Part shown: positions 1 through 9,511 of the stretch, in pieces
Layout: every line of letters begins with the position of its first letter
How positions within the stretch are numbered: position 1 is the stretch's first letter
From: Nocardioides sp. W7
Lineage (GTDB): Bacteria; Actinomycetota; Actinomycetes; Propionibacteriales; Nocardioidaceae
NCBI RefSeq assembly: GCF_022919075.1
Contig: NZ_CP095078.1
Span: forward strand, 2,852,001 to 2,916,000
Length of the DNA stretch: 64,000 nt
Direction: 5' to 3'
The notes under the pieces: model-generated
Database searches by the model: none
What the model saw: the letters and a program-made list of their open reading frames with translations, nothing else
Told to the model about the DNA's origin: nothing
Position numbers and translations under genes: made by a program

Positions 1-2
1 TC

Positions 3-200
3 GTCCCGATCATCGGCGCCGTCGGCTGCGCCTTCCTCCTCGGCCCGTGGGCGCGCCTGGAGGCGGACATGATCCAGTACAAGATCGCCGGCGGACTGCT
101 CGGCCTCGGGATCGTGCTGTGGGCCTTCACCTGGATGACCAACCGCGGCATCCGCGCCAAGAAGACCGGCTTCCGCGACATCGACCACCTCGAGGACTGA
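3..200 (+). CDS. C-terminal end of an APC-type amino acid permease (partial)
   Basis: Only the last 65 codons are present; the gene begins before the window. The visible part reads as a hydrophobic helix (VPIIGAVGCAFLLGPW), a short polar loop, a second helix rich in Gly, Leu and Trp (KIAGGLLGLGIVLWAFTW), and a basic-to-acidic cytoplasmic tail ending in DIDHLED. Two closing helices followed by an Arg/Lys-rich tail fit the end of an amino acid-polyamine-organocation family transporter, which would import an amino acid across the cytoplasmic membrane. The substrate cannot be read from this fragment, and another secondary transporter family is possible. The next gene starts 66 bases downstream with its own -10 box. 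Confidence 0.5.
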   Translation, partial: VPIIGAVGCAFLLGPWARLEADMIQYKIAGGLLGLGIVLWAFTWMTNRGIRAKKTGFRDIDHLED

Positions 201-254
201 GCGAGGGCGGTCTCACCGCCTCGTGGCGAATCGGGGGAGCCCGGGGGCCCGCCG

Positions 255-269
255 TACCCTGGAGGGGTG
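255..269 (+). promoter_or_regulatory. Leaderless promoter of the class II DAHP synthase
   Basis: A -10 hexamer TACCCT (255-260) lies exactly six bases before the GTG start at 267. The purine run GGAGGG between them is too close to the GTG to act as a normal ribosome site, so transcription probably starts at or beside the start codon. No convincing -35 box is seen. Confidence 0.45.
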
Positions 270-1610
270 AGCACCATCCCCGACCTCGCGAGCCTGCACG
301 CCCTCGGCCCGGCCCAGCAGCCGACCTACCCCGACCGCGGCGCGGTCGATGCCGCCGTCGACCGGCTGCGCACCATGCCGCCGCTGGTCTTCGCGGGCGA
401 GTGCGACGAGCTGAAGACCAAGATCGGCGCCGTCGCCCGCGGCGAGGCGTTCCTGCTCCAGGGCGGCGACTGCGCCGAGACGTTCGCCGGCGTGACCGCC
501 GACAACGTGCGCAACAAGCTCCGGGTGCTGCTGCAGATGGCGGTGGTGCTGACGTACGCCGCCTCGGTGCCGGTCGTGAAGGTCGGCCGGCTGGCCGGCC
601 AGTACGCCAAGCCACGCTCGAGCGACCTGGAGACGCGGGGTGGCATCACGCTGCCGGCGTACCGCGGTGACGCCGTCAACGGCTTCGAGTTCACCGAGGC
701 CGCGCGGATCCCCGACCCGCAGCGCCTCGTCGACGTCTACAACGCCTCGGCCGCGACCCTGAACCTGGTGCGCGCCTTCGTCACGGGCGGGTACGCCGAT
801 CTGCGCCAGGTGCACACCTGGAACACCGACTTCGTCAAGGAGTCGTCCGTCGGGCAGCAGTACGAGCAGCTGGCCAACGAGATCGAGCGCGCGCTGACCT
901 TCATGAAGGCCATCGGCGCCGACCCCGACGAATTCCACCGGGTCGACTTCCACTCCAGCCACGAGGCGCTGGTGCTGGAGTACGAGCACGCCATGACCCG
1001 CATCGACTCGCGCACCCAGCTGCCGTACGACGTCTCCGGGCACTTCGTGTGGATCGGCGAGCGCACCCGCCAGCTCGACAACGCCCACGTCGAGCTGCTG
1101 AGCCACATCCAGAACCCGATCGGCGTCAAGCTCGGCCCGACCACCTCCCCGGACGACGCCCTGGCCCTCGCCGCCAAGCTGAACCCGGCCAACGAGGCCG
1201 GCCGGCTGACCTTCATCACCCGCTTCGGCGCCGGCAAGATCCGCGACGGGCTGCCGGCCCTGGTCGAGAAGGTCACCGCCGAGGGCCTCCAGGTCGCCTG
1301 GATCTGCGACCCGATGCACGGCAACACCTTCGAGGCGAGCTCGGGCTACAAGACCCGCCGCTTCGGCGACGTGATCGACGAGGTGCAGGGCTTCTTCGAC
1401 GTGCACCGCTCGCTCGGCACCTGGCCCGGCGGCCTGCACGTCGAGCTCACCGGTGACGACGTCACCGAGTGCGTCGGCGGCGGCGAGGAGCTGGCCGAGA
1501 TCGACCTCGGCAACCGCTACGAGTCGGTCTGCGACCCGCGCCTGAACCGCGTGCAGTCGCTCGAGCTGGCGTTCCTGGTCGCGGACATGCTGCGGCAGAG
1601 CAAGCCCTGA
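267..1610 (+). CDS. aroG: 3-deoxy-7-phosphoheptulonate synthase, class II (plant type)
   Basis: Condenses phosphoenolpyruvate and erythrose 4-phosphate to DAHP, the first step of the shikimate pathway, in the cytosol. The 447-residue protein has the class II landmarks: an N-terminal AQQPTYPD segment, PPLVFAGECDEL near residue 38, FLLQGGDCAETF near residue 67 with the metal-binding Cys, the long middle part with WIGERTRQLD, and ICDPMHGNT near residue 350. Length is normal for actinobacterial enzymes. The GTG start is six bases after a TACCCT box, which suggests a leaderless mRNA. In Mycobacterium tuberculosis the class II enzyme lies near pknL, Rv2175c, idsA2 and Rv2172c, and counterparts of these lie further along this window. 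A second DAHP synthase of unrelated (type I) fold lies at 11733-12782. Confidence 0.95.
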   Translation: MSTIPDLASLHALGPAQQPTYPDRGAVDAAVDRLRTMPPLVFAGECDELKTKIGAVARGEAFLLQGGDCAETFAGVTADNVRNKLRVLLQMAVVLTYAASVPVVKVGRLAGQYAKPRSSDLETRGGITLPAYRGDAVNGFEFTEAARIPDPQRLVDVYNASAATLNLVRAFVTGGYADLRQVHTWNTDFVKESSVGQQYEQLANEIERALTFMKAIGADPDEFHRVDFHSSHEALVLEYEHAMTRIDSRTQLPYDVSGHFVWIGERTRQLDNAHVELLSHIQNPIGVKLGPTTSPDDALALAAKLNPANEAGRLTFITRFGAGKIRDGLPALVEKVTAEGLQVAWICDPMHGNTFEASSGYKTRRFGDVIDEVQGFFDVHRSLGTWPGGLHVELTGDDVTECVGGGEELAEIDLGNRYESVCDPRLNRVQSLELAFLVADMLRQSKP

Positions 1611-1628
1611 TCGATCTCCGAGCCTCGT

Positions 1629-1720
1629 CGGTCGAGTAGCCGCCGAGGAACGAGGCGGCGTATCGAGACCACGTCAGCCGGTCTCGATACGCTCGCCAGC
1701 GCTCGCTACTCGACCACCGA
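1629..1720. repeat. Palindromic dispersed repeat (GGTCGAGTAG...GTATCGAGACC)
   Basis: Two inverted copies of the same element face each other. The left arm (about 1629-1670) runs from GGTCGAGTAGC to GCGTATCGAGACC. The right arm (about 1680-1720) runs from GGTCTCGATACGC to GCTACTCGACC. The spacer is only about nine bases, so transcripts would fold into a long hairpin. It sits between aroG and the threonine aldolase gene and may also terminate transcription. Relatives are at 26622-26742 and, more degenerate, at 57980-58040. Confidence 0.75.
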
Positions 1721-1729
1721 GGGACAACG

Positions 1730-2722
1730 ATGATCGATCTCCGCTCCGACACCCTCACCCGCCCCACCGAGGCGATGCGCGCCGCGATGGCGCGCGCCGA
1801 GGTCGGCGACGACGTGTACGGCGAGGACCCGACGGTCCGCGCGCTCGAGGAGCGGGTGGCCGAGCTGTTCGGGCACGAGGCGGCGCTGTTCACCCCGACC
1901 GGCTCGATGGCCAACGTGCTGGCCGTCCGCTCGGTCGTGCAGCCCGGCCAGGAGGTGCTCTGCGAATCGCGGGCCCACATCGCGCGGGCCGAGCTGGGGG
2001 CGCACGCGGCGTACTCCGGCATCACCATGCGCACCTGGATCCACCCGCGCGGCCAGGTCGACCTGCCGGTGCTGCGGGACCTGTTCGCTCCCGACATGGG
2101 GCCGTTCTTCGTACCGACCGCGGCGATCTCGGTCGAGAACACCCACAACTTCGCCGGGGGAGCGGTGCTCCCGCTGGCCGACCTGCGCGACCTGCGCGAG
2201 TTCGCCACCGCGGCCGGCGCGGCCGTGCACCTGGACGGCGCCCGGATCTGGAACGCCCACGTCGCCACCGGCACGCCGCTGCGGGAGTACGGCGCCATCG
2301 CCGACGTGCTGGCCGTCTGCCTCTCCAAGGGGCTCGGCGCGCCGGTCGGCTCGCTGATGGTCGGCTCCGCCGACGCGATCGCCGAGGGCCGGGTCTGGCG
2401 CAAGCGGATGGGCGGCGGCATGCGCCAGGTCGGCATCCTGGCGGCGGCCGGCCTGCACGCCCTCGACCACCACGTCGAGCGGCTCGCCGACGACCACGAG
2501 CACGCCCGGCTGCTCGCCGCGGCCTGCGGCGGTGACCCGGACGGGGTCGAGACCAACATCGTCGTGGTCGAGCGGCCGGACGCGGCGGCGTACGTCCAAC
2601 TGGCCCGGGAGGCCGGCATCCTGGTCTCCGCGGTCGGGCCGCGGGCCGTGCGGCTGGTCACCCACCTCGACGTCTCGCGCGCCGACGCCGAGCGGGCCGC
2701 AGGGATCCTCGCCGCGCTGTAG
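1730..2722 (+). CDS. ltaE: Low-specificity L-threonine aldolase
   Basis: Pyridoxal phosphate enzyme that cleaves L-threonine or L-allo-threonine to glycine and acetaldehyde. The 330-residue protein begins MIDLRSDTLTRPTEAMRAAM, the typical aldolase N-terminus, followed by VGDDVYGEDPTV and FTPTGSMANVLA (cofactor phosphate binding). The aspartate that pairs with the PLP ring nitrogen is in HLDGARIWNA, and the Schiff-base lysine is in CLSKGLGAPVGS near residue 200. Length is normal. It stands alone between a palindromic repeat and the DGPF-sigma pair. The beta-eliminating lyase fold is shared with tyrosine phenol-lyase-like enzymes, but motif spacing favours aldolase. Confidence 0.93.
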   Translation: MIDLRSDTLTRPTEAMRAAMARAEVGDDVYGEDPTVRALEERVAELFGHEAALFTPTGSMANVLAVRSVVQPGQEVLCESRAHIARAELGAHAAYSGITMRTWIHPRGQVDLPVLRDLFAPDMGPFFVPTAAISVENTHNFAGGAVLPLADLRDLREFATAAGAAVHLDGARIWNAHVATGTPLREYGAIADVLAVCLSKGLGAPVGSLMVGSADAIAEGRVWRKRMGGGMRQVGILAAAGLHALDHHVERLADDHEHARLLAAACGGDPDGVETNIVVVERPDAAAYVQLAREAGILVSAVGPRAVRLVTHLDVSRADAERAAGILAAL

Positions 2723-2742
2723 GGAACTTCTTTCGGTGGCGA

Positions 2743-2769
2743 TGTCGATCCGGGCGTTCCCCGTTCGAC
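2743..2769 (+). promoter_or_regulatory. ECF42-type sigma factor promoter
   Basis: TGTCGA at 2743-2748 and CGAC at 2766-2769 are separated by 17 bases. This matches the -35 TGTCGA / -10 CGA(T)C pattern known for ECF42 sigma factors, whose genes sit beside DGPF genes as here. It lies about 50 bases before the DGPF start codon, which has a good GAGGAGA ribosome site at 2806-2812. The sigma factor encoded downstream probably activates this promoter. Confidence 0.65.
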
Positions 2770-2817
2770 TGCCGGGTGAGAAGGTCCTGACCGGGACCCC
2801 GAACCGAGGAGAACACG

Positions 2818-3240
2818 ATGAAGTACATGCTGATCATGCGGGCCACCTCCGACGAGGCGTTCGCCGCCTTCGCCGACGTCGACATGAACCAGATGCTGGA
2901 GACGATGGGCCGTTTCAACGAGGAGCTGATCAACGCCGGTGTGCTGGTCGCCGCCGAGGGGCTCGACGACGCATCCGGCGGTGTGGTCGTCGACTACTCG
3001 TCGCAGCCCCCGATCGTCACGGACGGCCCGTACGGCGAGACCAAGGAGCTGTTCGGCGGCTTCTACCTCCTCGAGGTCGCCTCCAAGGAGGAGGCGGTCG
3101 AGTGGGCCAAGCGGATGCCCGCCGCGGGGCCCGGCTTCCAGACCGAGATCCGGCGGGTGCCGAGCATCGACGAGTTCCCGCAGGACAACCCGTGGATCCA
3201 GAAGGAGCGGGCCTGGCGCGAGTCGACGGGCCAGCTCTGA
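2818..3240 (+). CDS. DGPF / YCII-related domain protein
   Basis: A 140-residue single-domain protein that begins MKYMLIMRATSDEA and carries the signature DGPYGETKE near residue 66, the DGPF motif of the YCII-like ferredoxin-fold family. Biochemical function is not established for the family. Its genes are habitually paired with ECF42 sigma factors, and the next gene here is one, 21 bases downstream. An ECF42-type promoter precedes it, so it is likely a sigma-factor target. It is predicted cytosolic with no membrane segment or signal peptide. Confidence 0.9.
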   Translation: MKYMLIMRATSDEAFAAFADVDMNQMLETMGRFNEELINAGVLVAAEGLDDASGGVVVDYSSQPPIVTDGPYGETKELFGGFYLLEVASKEEAVEWAKRMPAAGPGFQTEIRRVPSIDEFPQDNPWIQKERAWRESTGQL

Positions 3241-3261
3241 GGTCGCGGCGCTGAGGTTCTC

Positions 3262-4521
3262 GTGAGTGCGGCGGGCACCGGCCGGGAGGCGGTGGCGGCG
3301 GTGTGGCGGATCGAGTCCGCCCACATCGTCGGCACCCTCGCCCGCTATACCGGCGACTTCGCGCTCGCCGAGGACCTCGCGCAGGAGGCGCTCGCCGAGG
3401 CGCTGGTGGGCTGGCCGCGCGACGGGGTGCCCGCCAACCCGGCGGGCTGGCTGCTCACCGTCGGCCGGCGGCGCGCGATCGACGGCTTCCGCCGGCGCGC
3501 CGCCCGCGACGAGCGGTACGCCGCCCTCGCGCGCGACGGGGCGGGCGCCGACGCGCGCGCTGACCCGGACCTGCTGTGGGACCCGGACCGGATCGAGGAC
3601 GACGCGCTGGCGCTGATGTTCGTCTCCTGCCATCCCGCCCTGTCGCCGGAGTCCCAGGTGGCGCTGACGCTGCGGGTGCTGGGCGGCCTGACCAGCGACG
3701 AGATCGCCCGCGCGTTCCTGGTGCCGACCGCGACCGTGCAGGCCCGCATCACCCGGGCCAAGAAGACCCTCGCCGCGGCGCGGGTGCCGTTCGACGTGCC
3801 CCCGGCGGCCGAACGGCGCGAGCGGCTCGGCTCGGTGCTGAGCGTGCTCTACCTGATCTTCACCGAGGGCTCGACGGCGTCCTCGGGCCGCGACCTGATC
3901 CGCGTCGACCTGGCGGGTGAGGCGGTCCGACTGGCCCGGGTGCTGGCCCGGCTGGTCCCCGACGAGCCGGAGGCGCACGGCCTGCTCGCGCTGCTCGAGC
4001 TGACGGCCGCCCGGTTCCCCGCCCGCGTCGACGCGGGCGGGGACCCGGTGCTGCTGGAGGACCAGGACCGCCGGCGCTGGGACCAGGCCGCGATCCGCCG
4101 CGGGCGGGCGGCACTGGACCGGGCGGGCCGGGTCGGCCGCGGCCTCGGGGCGTACGGCGTGCAGGCCGCGATCGCCGCCTGCCACGCGGACGCGCCGTCG
4201 GTGGCGGCGACCGACTGGGAGCGGGTGGTGCTGCTCTACGAGGCGCTCGGCCGGCTGGCCCCCTCGCCGGTCGTCGAGCTCAACCGGGCCGTCGCGCTCG
4301 CGATGGCCGAGGGCCCGGCCGCCGGACTCGCCGCGGTCGACGAGCTGGTCGCGGCCGGTCACCTCGCGGGGTCGCACCTGCTGCCCAGCGTCCGCGGCGA
4401 GCTGTTGGCCCGGCTCGGCCGGGCCGGGGAGGCCCGGGCCGAGCTGGAGGCGGCGGTCGCCCTCTGCGCCAACGAGCGCGAGCGCGGCCTGCTGCGGCGC
4501 AAGATCGCGGCGCTCGGCTGA
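3262..4521 (+). CDS. ECF42-family RNA polymerase sigma factor with C-terminal helical extension
   Basis: Directs RNA polymerase to a small regulon. In the 419-residue protein, region 2 is in the first 80 residues (HIVGTLARYTGDFALAEDLA). Region 4 is near residues 115-170 (LTSDEIARAFLVPTATVQAR). A long C-terminal extension of about 240 residues begins near LYLIFTEGS; in ECF42 proteins this extension is TPR-like and needed for activity. No anti-sigma gene is adjacent, as expected for ECF42. It follows the DGPF gene in the same operon. The GTG start at 3262 begins VSAAGTGREAV just before region 2. It ends 12 bases from the convergent helicase gene, with no obvious terminator between. Confidence 0.9.
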   Translation: MSAAGTGREAVAAVWRIESAHIVGTLARYTGDFALAEDLAQEALAEALVGWPRDGVPANPAGWLLTVGRRRAIDGFRRRAARDERYAALARDGAGADARADPDLLWDPDRIEDDALALMFVSCHPALSPESQVALTLRVLGGLTSDEIARAFLVPTATVQARITRAKKTLAAARVPFDVPPAAERRERLGSVLSVLYLIFTEGSTASSGRDLIRVDLAGEAVRLARVLARLVPDEPEAHGLLALLELTAARFPARVDAGGDPVLLEDQDRRRWDQAAIRRGRAALDRAGRVGRGLGAYGVQAAIAACHADAPSVAATDWERVVLLYEALGRLAPSPVVELNRAVALAMAEGPAAGLAAVDELVAAGHLAGSHLLPSVRGELLARLGRAGEARAELEAAVALCANERERGLLRRKIAALG

Positions 4522-4532
4522 GAAGCCCGAGC

Positions 4533-7500
4533 CTACGAACGGTCGACGCCCGCGACCAGCCGGTCCACGACCGCGTCGGGACGCTCCAGCCACTCGGTCG
4601 CCACGACCTGCTCGACCCGCCAGCCCGCGGACGCGAGGGTGGCCGGCTGGGTGATCCGCCGCTCGTCGGCCGGCGCGCTCCGGAGTCGGGCCGGGTGGTC
4701 GACCAGCACCGCGACGTCGTACGACGGGCTGCCGGGGCGCCGCAGCGCCAGGTCGCACCGGAAGTGGGACTGGCCGACGTCCTGCTCGACCTCCAGTCCA
4801 CGGTCGCGCAGCGCCTGCGCGACCTGCACGACCACCGCCGGTGCGACCGCGCTCGGGGGCGGGCGGCGGCCGTCGCGCTCCCGCAGTGAGCGGAGCAGCC
4901 CCAGCGCCGCGACCCGGTCGCCCGCGGAGACGGCGGCGGCGTACTGCAGGAAGGCCCGCAACGTGTTGGCGCCGTCGTTGTAGGTGTTGGTGATCGCGGT
5001 GTGCTCGATGCTGGAGACCAGGACCATGTGCCGCTTGGCGCGGCTGAAGATGACGTTGAGCCGCTTCTCCCCGCCGCTGTTGTTGATCGGCCCGAAGCCC
5101 ATCCGCATCCGGCCGTCGGTGCCGGGGCCGTAGCAGACGCTCATGATCACGACGTCCCGCTCGTCGCCCTGGACGTTCTCCAGGTTCTTCACGAACAGCC
5201 CGACCCCCTGGCCGTCCTCCTCGCGGGTCAGCTCGGCCTCGTAGGCCGTCGCGAAGGCCGGGTCCGCCGCGCTCTGCCGCTCCAGGGCGCGCTCGATCTC
5301 GCCCTGCTGGGCCTCGGAGAAGGCGACCACGCCGATCGTCAGGCCGGTGCCGCGCAGCAGCAGGTCGCGCACCAGCCCGGCGATGACGGTCGCCTCGGCG
5401 GGGTTGGTGCGCTGCGTGTAGACGCCGTCGGTCACCCGAACCAGGCTGACGCTGCGGGCGAGCACCTCGTCGAGGAGACCGGCGGGCGGGTCCTCGGAGT
5501 CCACCGCGAGGCCGGCGCTGCGGGGCGACGTCGGCTGCCGGTCCGGGATGGTGGCCAGCCGGCCGTCGTAGAACGCCGCGTTGCTGAACTGGATCAGCGC
5601 CTCGTAGCGGCTGCGGTAGTGCCACAGCAGCATCGTCGACGGCAGCCGGACCGAGCTGACGGCCAGGAAGCTGTCGGCGTCGAGGACGACCCCGATCCGG
5701 GTGGCCTCGTCGTCGTCCTCATCGGGTCCGGAGTCGCGCTCCACCCGGGCCTGGAAGTACGTCGTCGGCGGCAGCTGCATCCGGTCGCCGACCACGATCA
5801 CCTGCGCGGCCCGGTGCAGGGCGGGCACCGCCTCCTCGACCGGCACCTGGCTCGCCTCGTCGTAGATCACCACGTCGAAGACCGACTCCAGCGGCAGCAC
5901 GTCGGACAGCGAGGACGGGCTCATCAGCCAGACCGGACGCATCGCGCCGACGACGGCGCCCGGCTCGGCCGAGGCGAGCTGGCGGATCGGCTTGTAGGCG
6001 CGGACCTTGCCGAACTCGTGCTCCAGCACCCGCCGGCCCGCGCTCCAGACCGCCTTGGTCGCCCGCTCCTCCGGGGGCATCCCGCTGACGCTGCGCCGGC
6101 TGAGCTCGACGCTCGCGGTGAACCGGGCCCGCAGCCGGGCGATGACGACCCGGGCGTTGGCCTGCTGGAGCCGGGGGAGCAGGTCGCCGAGCCGCGCCAG
6201 CAGGTCGGCGAGCCGCTGCCCGTCGACGGTGTCGAGGGCGGGCGCCGCGCCCCGGCGCCGCTCCAGCTCGGCGAGGAGTACGGCGTGCTCGAGCGCGTCC
6301 GGTGGCAGGGTGAGTGCGCGCACTGCTGCCAGCACCGCCGGGTGGTCGGCGAGCGCGCGCAGCGGGGGCGCGACCGCGCGGACCAGCGCCTGGCCGGGAG
6401 CGCCGGCCAGCACGGCAAGGTCGCGACCCAGATCGGCGATCGGCGCGCGCAGGTCGAGGACACCCGCCGCCACCGTGTCCAGCTCGTCGAGCAGCGGACC
6501 CAGCGCGTCGAGGTCGTCGCGGAGCGGGTCCTCGGCAGTCACGAGCAGGTCGCGCCAGGTGGCGAGGGGGCCGTCGAGGCGGCGGACCGCGGCCAGCTCG
6601 GTGTCCAGCGCGGCCAGGTCAGCGTGGCCCCAGTCGCGGGCCGCCGTCTCCCGGAGCGCGGCGAGCCGGGCGTCGGCGTCGTGGCGGGCGACGAGCAGGG
6701 TGAGCGCAGCGGTCGGGGACGTCGGGTCGGCGTACCCCTGCGCGACGGAGTCGCGGACCCGGCGCCAGCGCCCGCTGAGGAAGCGCAGGAACGAGCCCTC
6801 CTTGTCGCGCGCCACCTCGAGTGCGGCCCGGGCCTCGTCGGGACCGAGCGGCTGCCGCCACCCGGCCGCGGCCTCGCTCGCCCGGTCGAGAGCCTGTCGG
6901 GCCTCGTCGTGGACCGCGGCGAGGTCGCGCAGCTCGGCCGCGCCGGCCGAGCGTTGGCGGAGTACGTCGAGCCGGTCCCGCTCGGACAGCGGGTCGGTCA
7001 GGGCGTGCAGCCGGGCGACCGCGCGGGCCTCGGCCAGGGTGCCGGCCGGACCGGCCGCCAGCGCGGCGGCGATCCGGCCCAGCAGCGCGGTCGCGGTTGC
7101 GGCCCGGTCGGCGACCAGGGCGTCGGCGCGCGGGTCGGCCAGGCAGCCGGGGTCGACGAGACCGGCCGGCGAGGCGGCCAGCACCTCGGCACCGTCGTGC
7201 CTGGCCAGCGCCGCGACCAGGCCGTCCACCCCGGGACGGGCGGCCAGCCACTCGTCCGGCAGGGGGAGGAGCAACCGCTCGGCGGGCCCGAGGTCGCCGT
7301 CCCAGCGGGAGTCGCGCAGCTCGATCAGCCGGTCGAGGAGGTCGATCGCCCGGGGCTCGGGCCCGGTGGTCAGCGCGAGCTCGAAGGAGCCGACCTCGCT
7401 GCGTGCCGCGACCAGCTCGCGGACCAGCCGGTCGCGCTCGGCCTCCGCGGCTTCGAGATCGTCGGAGTCGGCCTGCCAGCGCTCGTAGGTGTCGCGCAGG

Positions 7501-9511
7501 CCGTGCACGAACGCCTTCTTGTCCGCCTGGCTGTCGTGGACCAGGGTGCAGACCTCGTCCAGCCCCTGGGAGCGCAGTCGGGCGTCACGACGTCCAGCGC
7601 CGCCCGCTTCTGGCAGACGAACAGCACCCGCTGGCCGCGAGCGAGGTAGTCGGCGATCAGGTTGGTGATGGTCTGCGACTTGCCGGTGCCGGGCGGTCCC
7701 TGGATGACGAAGTTGTCGCCCGCGCGGGCCTGGGCGATCGCGGCGAGCTGGGAGTCGTCGGCGGGCACCACGAGGTAGCGGTCCTCGACCGGGATCTCGA
7801 TCCCCGGGTCGGGCAGGTCGCGCGGCGCGGTGGAGAACAGCTCGTCGAAGGCGGCGTTGGGGACCGGGTCGGCGAGCAGGGCGTCGTAGTCGCGGACCAG
7901 GCTGAGCGTGCGGTAGTTGAAGTTGGCCAGGGTCACCGAGCAGAGGTCGACCTCCCAGGCGTACGGATTGTCGTCGCCCTCGGTGTCGATCGAGTACAGC
8001 TCGCGCTCGACGACCCCGTCCTGCGGCTGCTCGGTCATCGCCTGCCGCGGGACCGGTGCGTCACCGAGCTCGACCGAGACCGGCAGCGGAGTCCGCAGCA
8101 CCCGGTCGCGGAACACCTGGAGGCCGAGCGGCAGCCAGCCCGGGTGGGCGTAGGAGTAGGCGTACTGCCGCCGTCCGATGGTCGGCCGCCCGGTGCTGCG
8201 CCGTCGCCGGTACGCCGTGACCGCGAGCTGGGCGCGCGAGCGGATCAGGTCGACCCGCGGCCGGTCGACCAGCGTCACCGACACCCCCGGCTGGCTGGTG
8301 CGGGCCTGCCGCTCGATGGTCGCCCGCAGGTCGGCCAGCGCCTCCGGGTCGTCCAGGGCGACGGTCTCGGGCAGCTCGAACCCGTAGAGCTCGCGGAGCT
8401 GGTGGCGCAGCACCGGGTTGACCTCGGCCACGGCGTCGACCAGCTGGAGCCGGTAGGAGTCGCGCACCCCGCGCTGCTTGGTCAGCGTCACCGGCGCCAG
8501 CACCAGCGGGGAGGGGACCCGCGTCCCCGGGTCCCCCTTGACGTCGTGCCAGCGCAGGAACGCCACCACCAGCCGCAGCTGGTCCTGGCCGTACTCGGCG
8601 CGGTCGCGGCGCGCGGCCGAGATCAGCGCGTCCAGCGCGGCGGCGGCGTACGGCGCGTCATCCCACCGCACCATCGAGCCGACGTCGACGGCCTTGCCTT
8701 CGGCGAGCCGCCGCGCGGTCGGGCCGGTCCAGGTGAACAGCTGCTCGGGCCGGATGCTGCGGACGTCGAGCACCAGTGGCACCGACGCCTCGGTGAGGTC
8801 GAGGGTGCGCTGGGTGGCCCGGAAGTGCAGCAGCGGGTTGCGCCGGGTGAGGTCGAACAGCCGGTCGCGCAGGTGCGTGAGGACGGCCCCGCGCCGGTCG
8901 GCCGCGCCGGTGGACAGGACCCGGTCGAGGTCGAAGTCCTCCGGCTGGTCGCGGTAGCTCGCCAGCCGGACGGCGACGTCGCCGAGGTCCTGGGCGCGCC
9001 GGTGCCGATCCGGCTCCAGCATCGACGTCGCCACCGACGCGATCACCGGGTGCAGGTCGGGGTGGAGCGCGAACAGGTTGCGTCGGTGCTGCGCCAGCCG
9101 GGCCGCGTCGCCCGGGTCCGCGAGGTCCAGCCCCAGGCACAGGGCGGCGAGCAGCTCGCCCAGGCTGCCGACGTCGGTGAGCTCGTCGTGGTGGCCGAGC
9201 AGGTGCTCCCAGCGCTGCCAGCCGGCGACGATCCGCGGCCCCTCGTCCGCACGCCGTACGTCGACCACCGCGGACGCGGGCCGGCCCGCCTCCCGGACCG
9301 CCCGATCGTCGTGCCGCGGGTGCAGCGCGTCGAGGGGGTCGAAGCCCAGCGCGTGGTCCTCGACCCGCAGCCGCTGCAGGCCCTGCAGCGGCGCGACCCG
9401 GCCGCGCTCGTGGGTCTCGCGGACCTGCGCGACCAGCGGCAGCAGGAGGGCGAGGACGTCGTCGACGGGCAGTCCGCCGCGCTCGACCGCTCGGGAGACC
9501 AGCTCCTGCAT
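4533..9511 (-). pseudogene. DUF4011 helicase with C-terminal nuclease-like domain, split by a one-base frameshift
   Basis: Read in two frames this encodes about 1,660 residues. N-terminal part (9511 to about 7587): an uncharacterised region, a DUF4011 domain (near [17 protein letters not shown]) and a Walker A loop ([13 protein letters not shown]). The frame then breaks between 7586 and 7587: GTCGTGACGCC is found where one more base would restore [15 protein letters not shown]-terminal part (to 4533): a superfamily 1 helicase core with Walker B VVIYDEASQ, GDRMQLPP, ENVQGDERDVV and GGEKRLNVIFSRAK. It closes with a short nuclease-like domain (HFRCDLALRR, YDVAVLVDHP) of the Vsr/MTES_1575 type. 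The start overlaps the protease stop (TGATG), so the genes are translationally coupled. Sequence on both sides of the break is well preserved, so a recent mutation, a sequencing error or programmed shifting are all possible. DUF4011-helicase-Vsr proteins are known as candidate phage defence genes. Confidence 0.8.
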
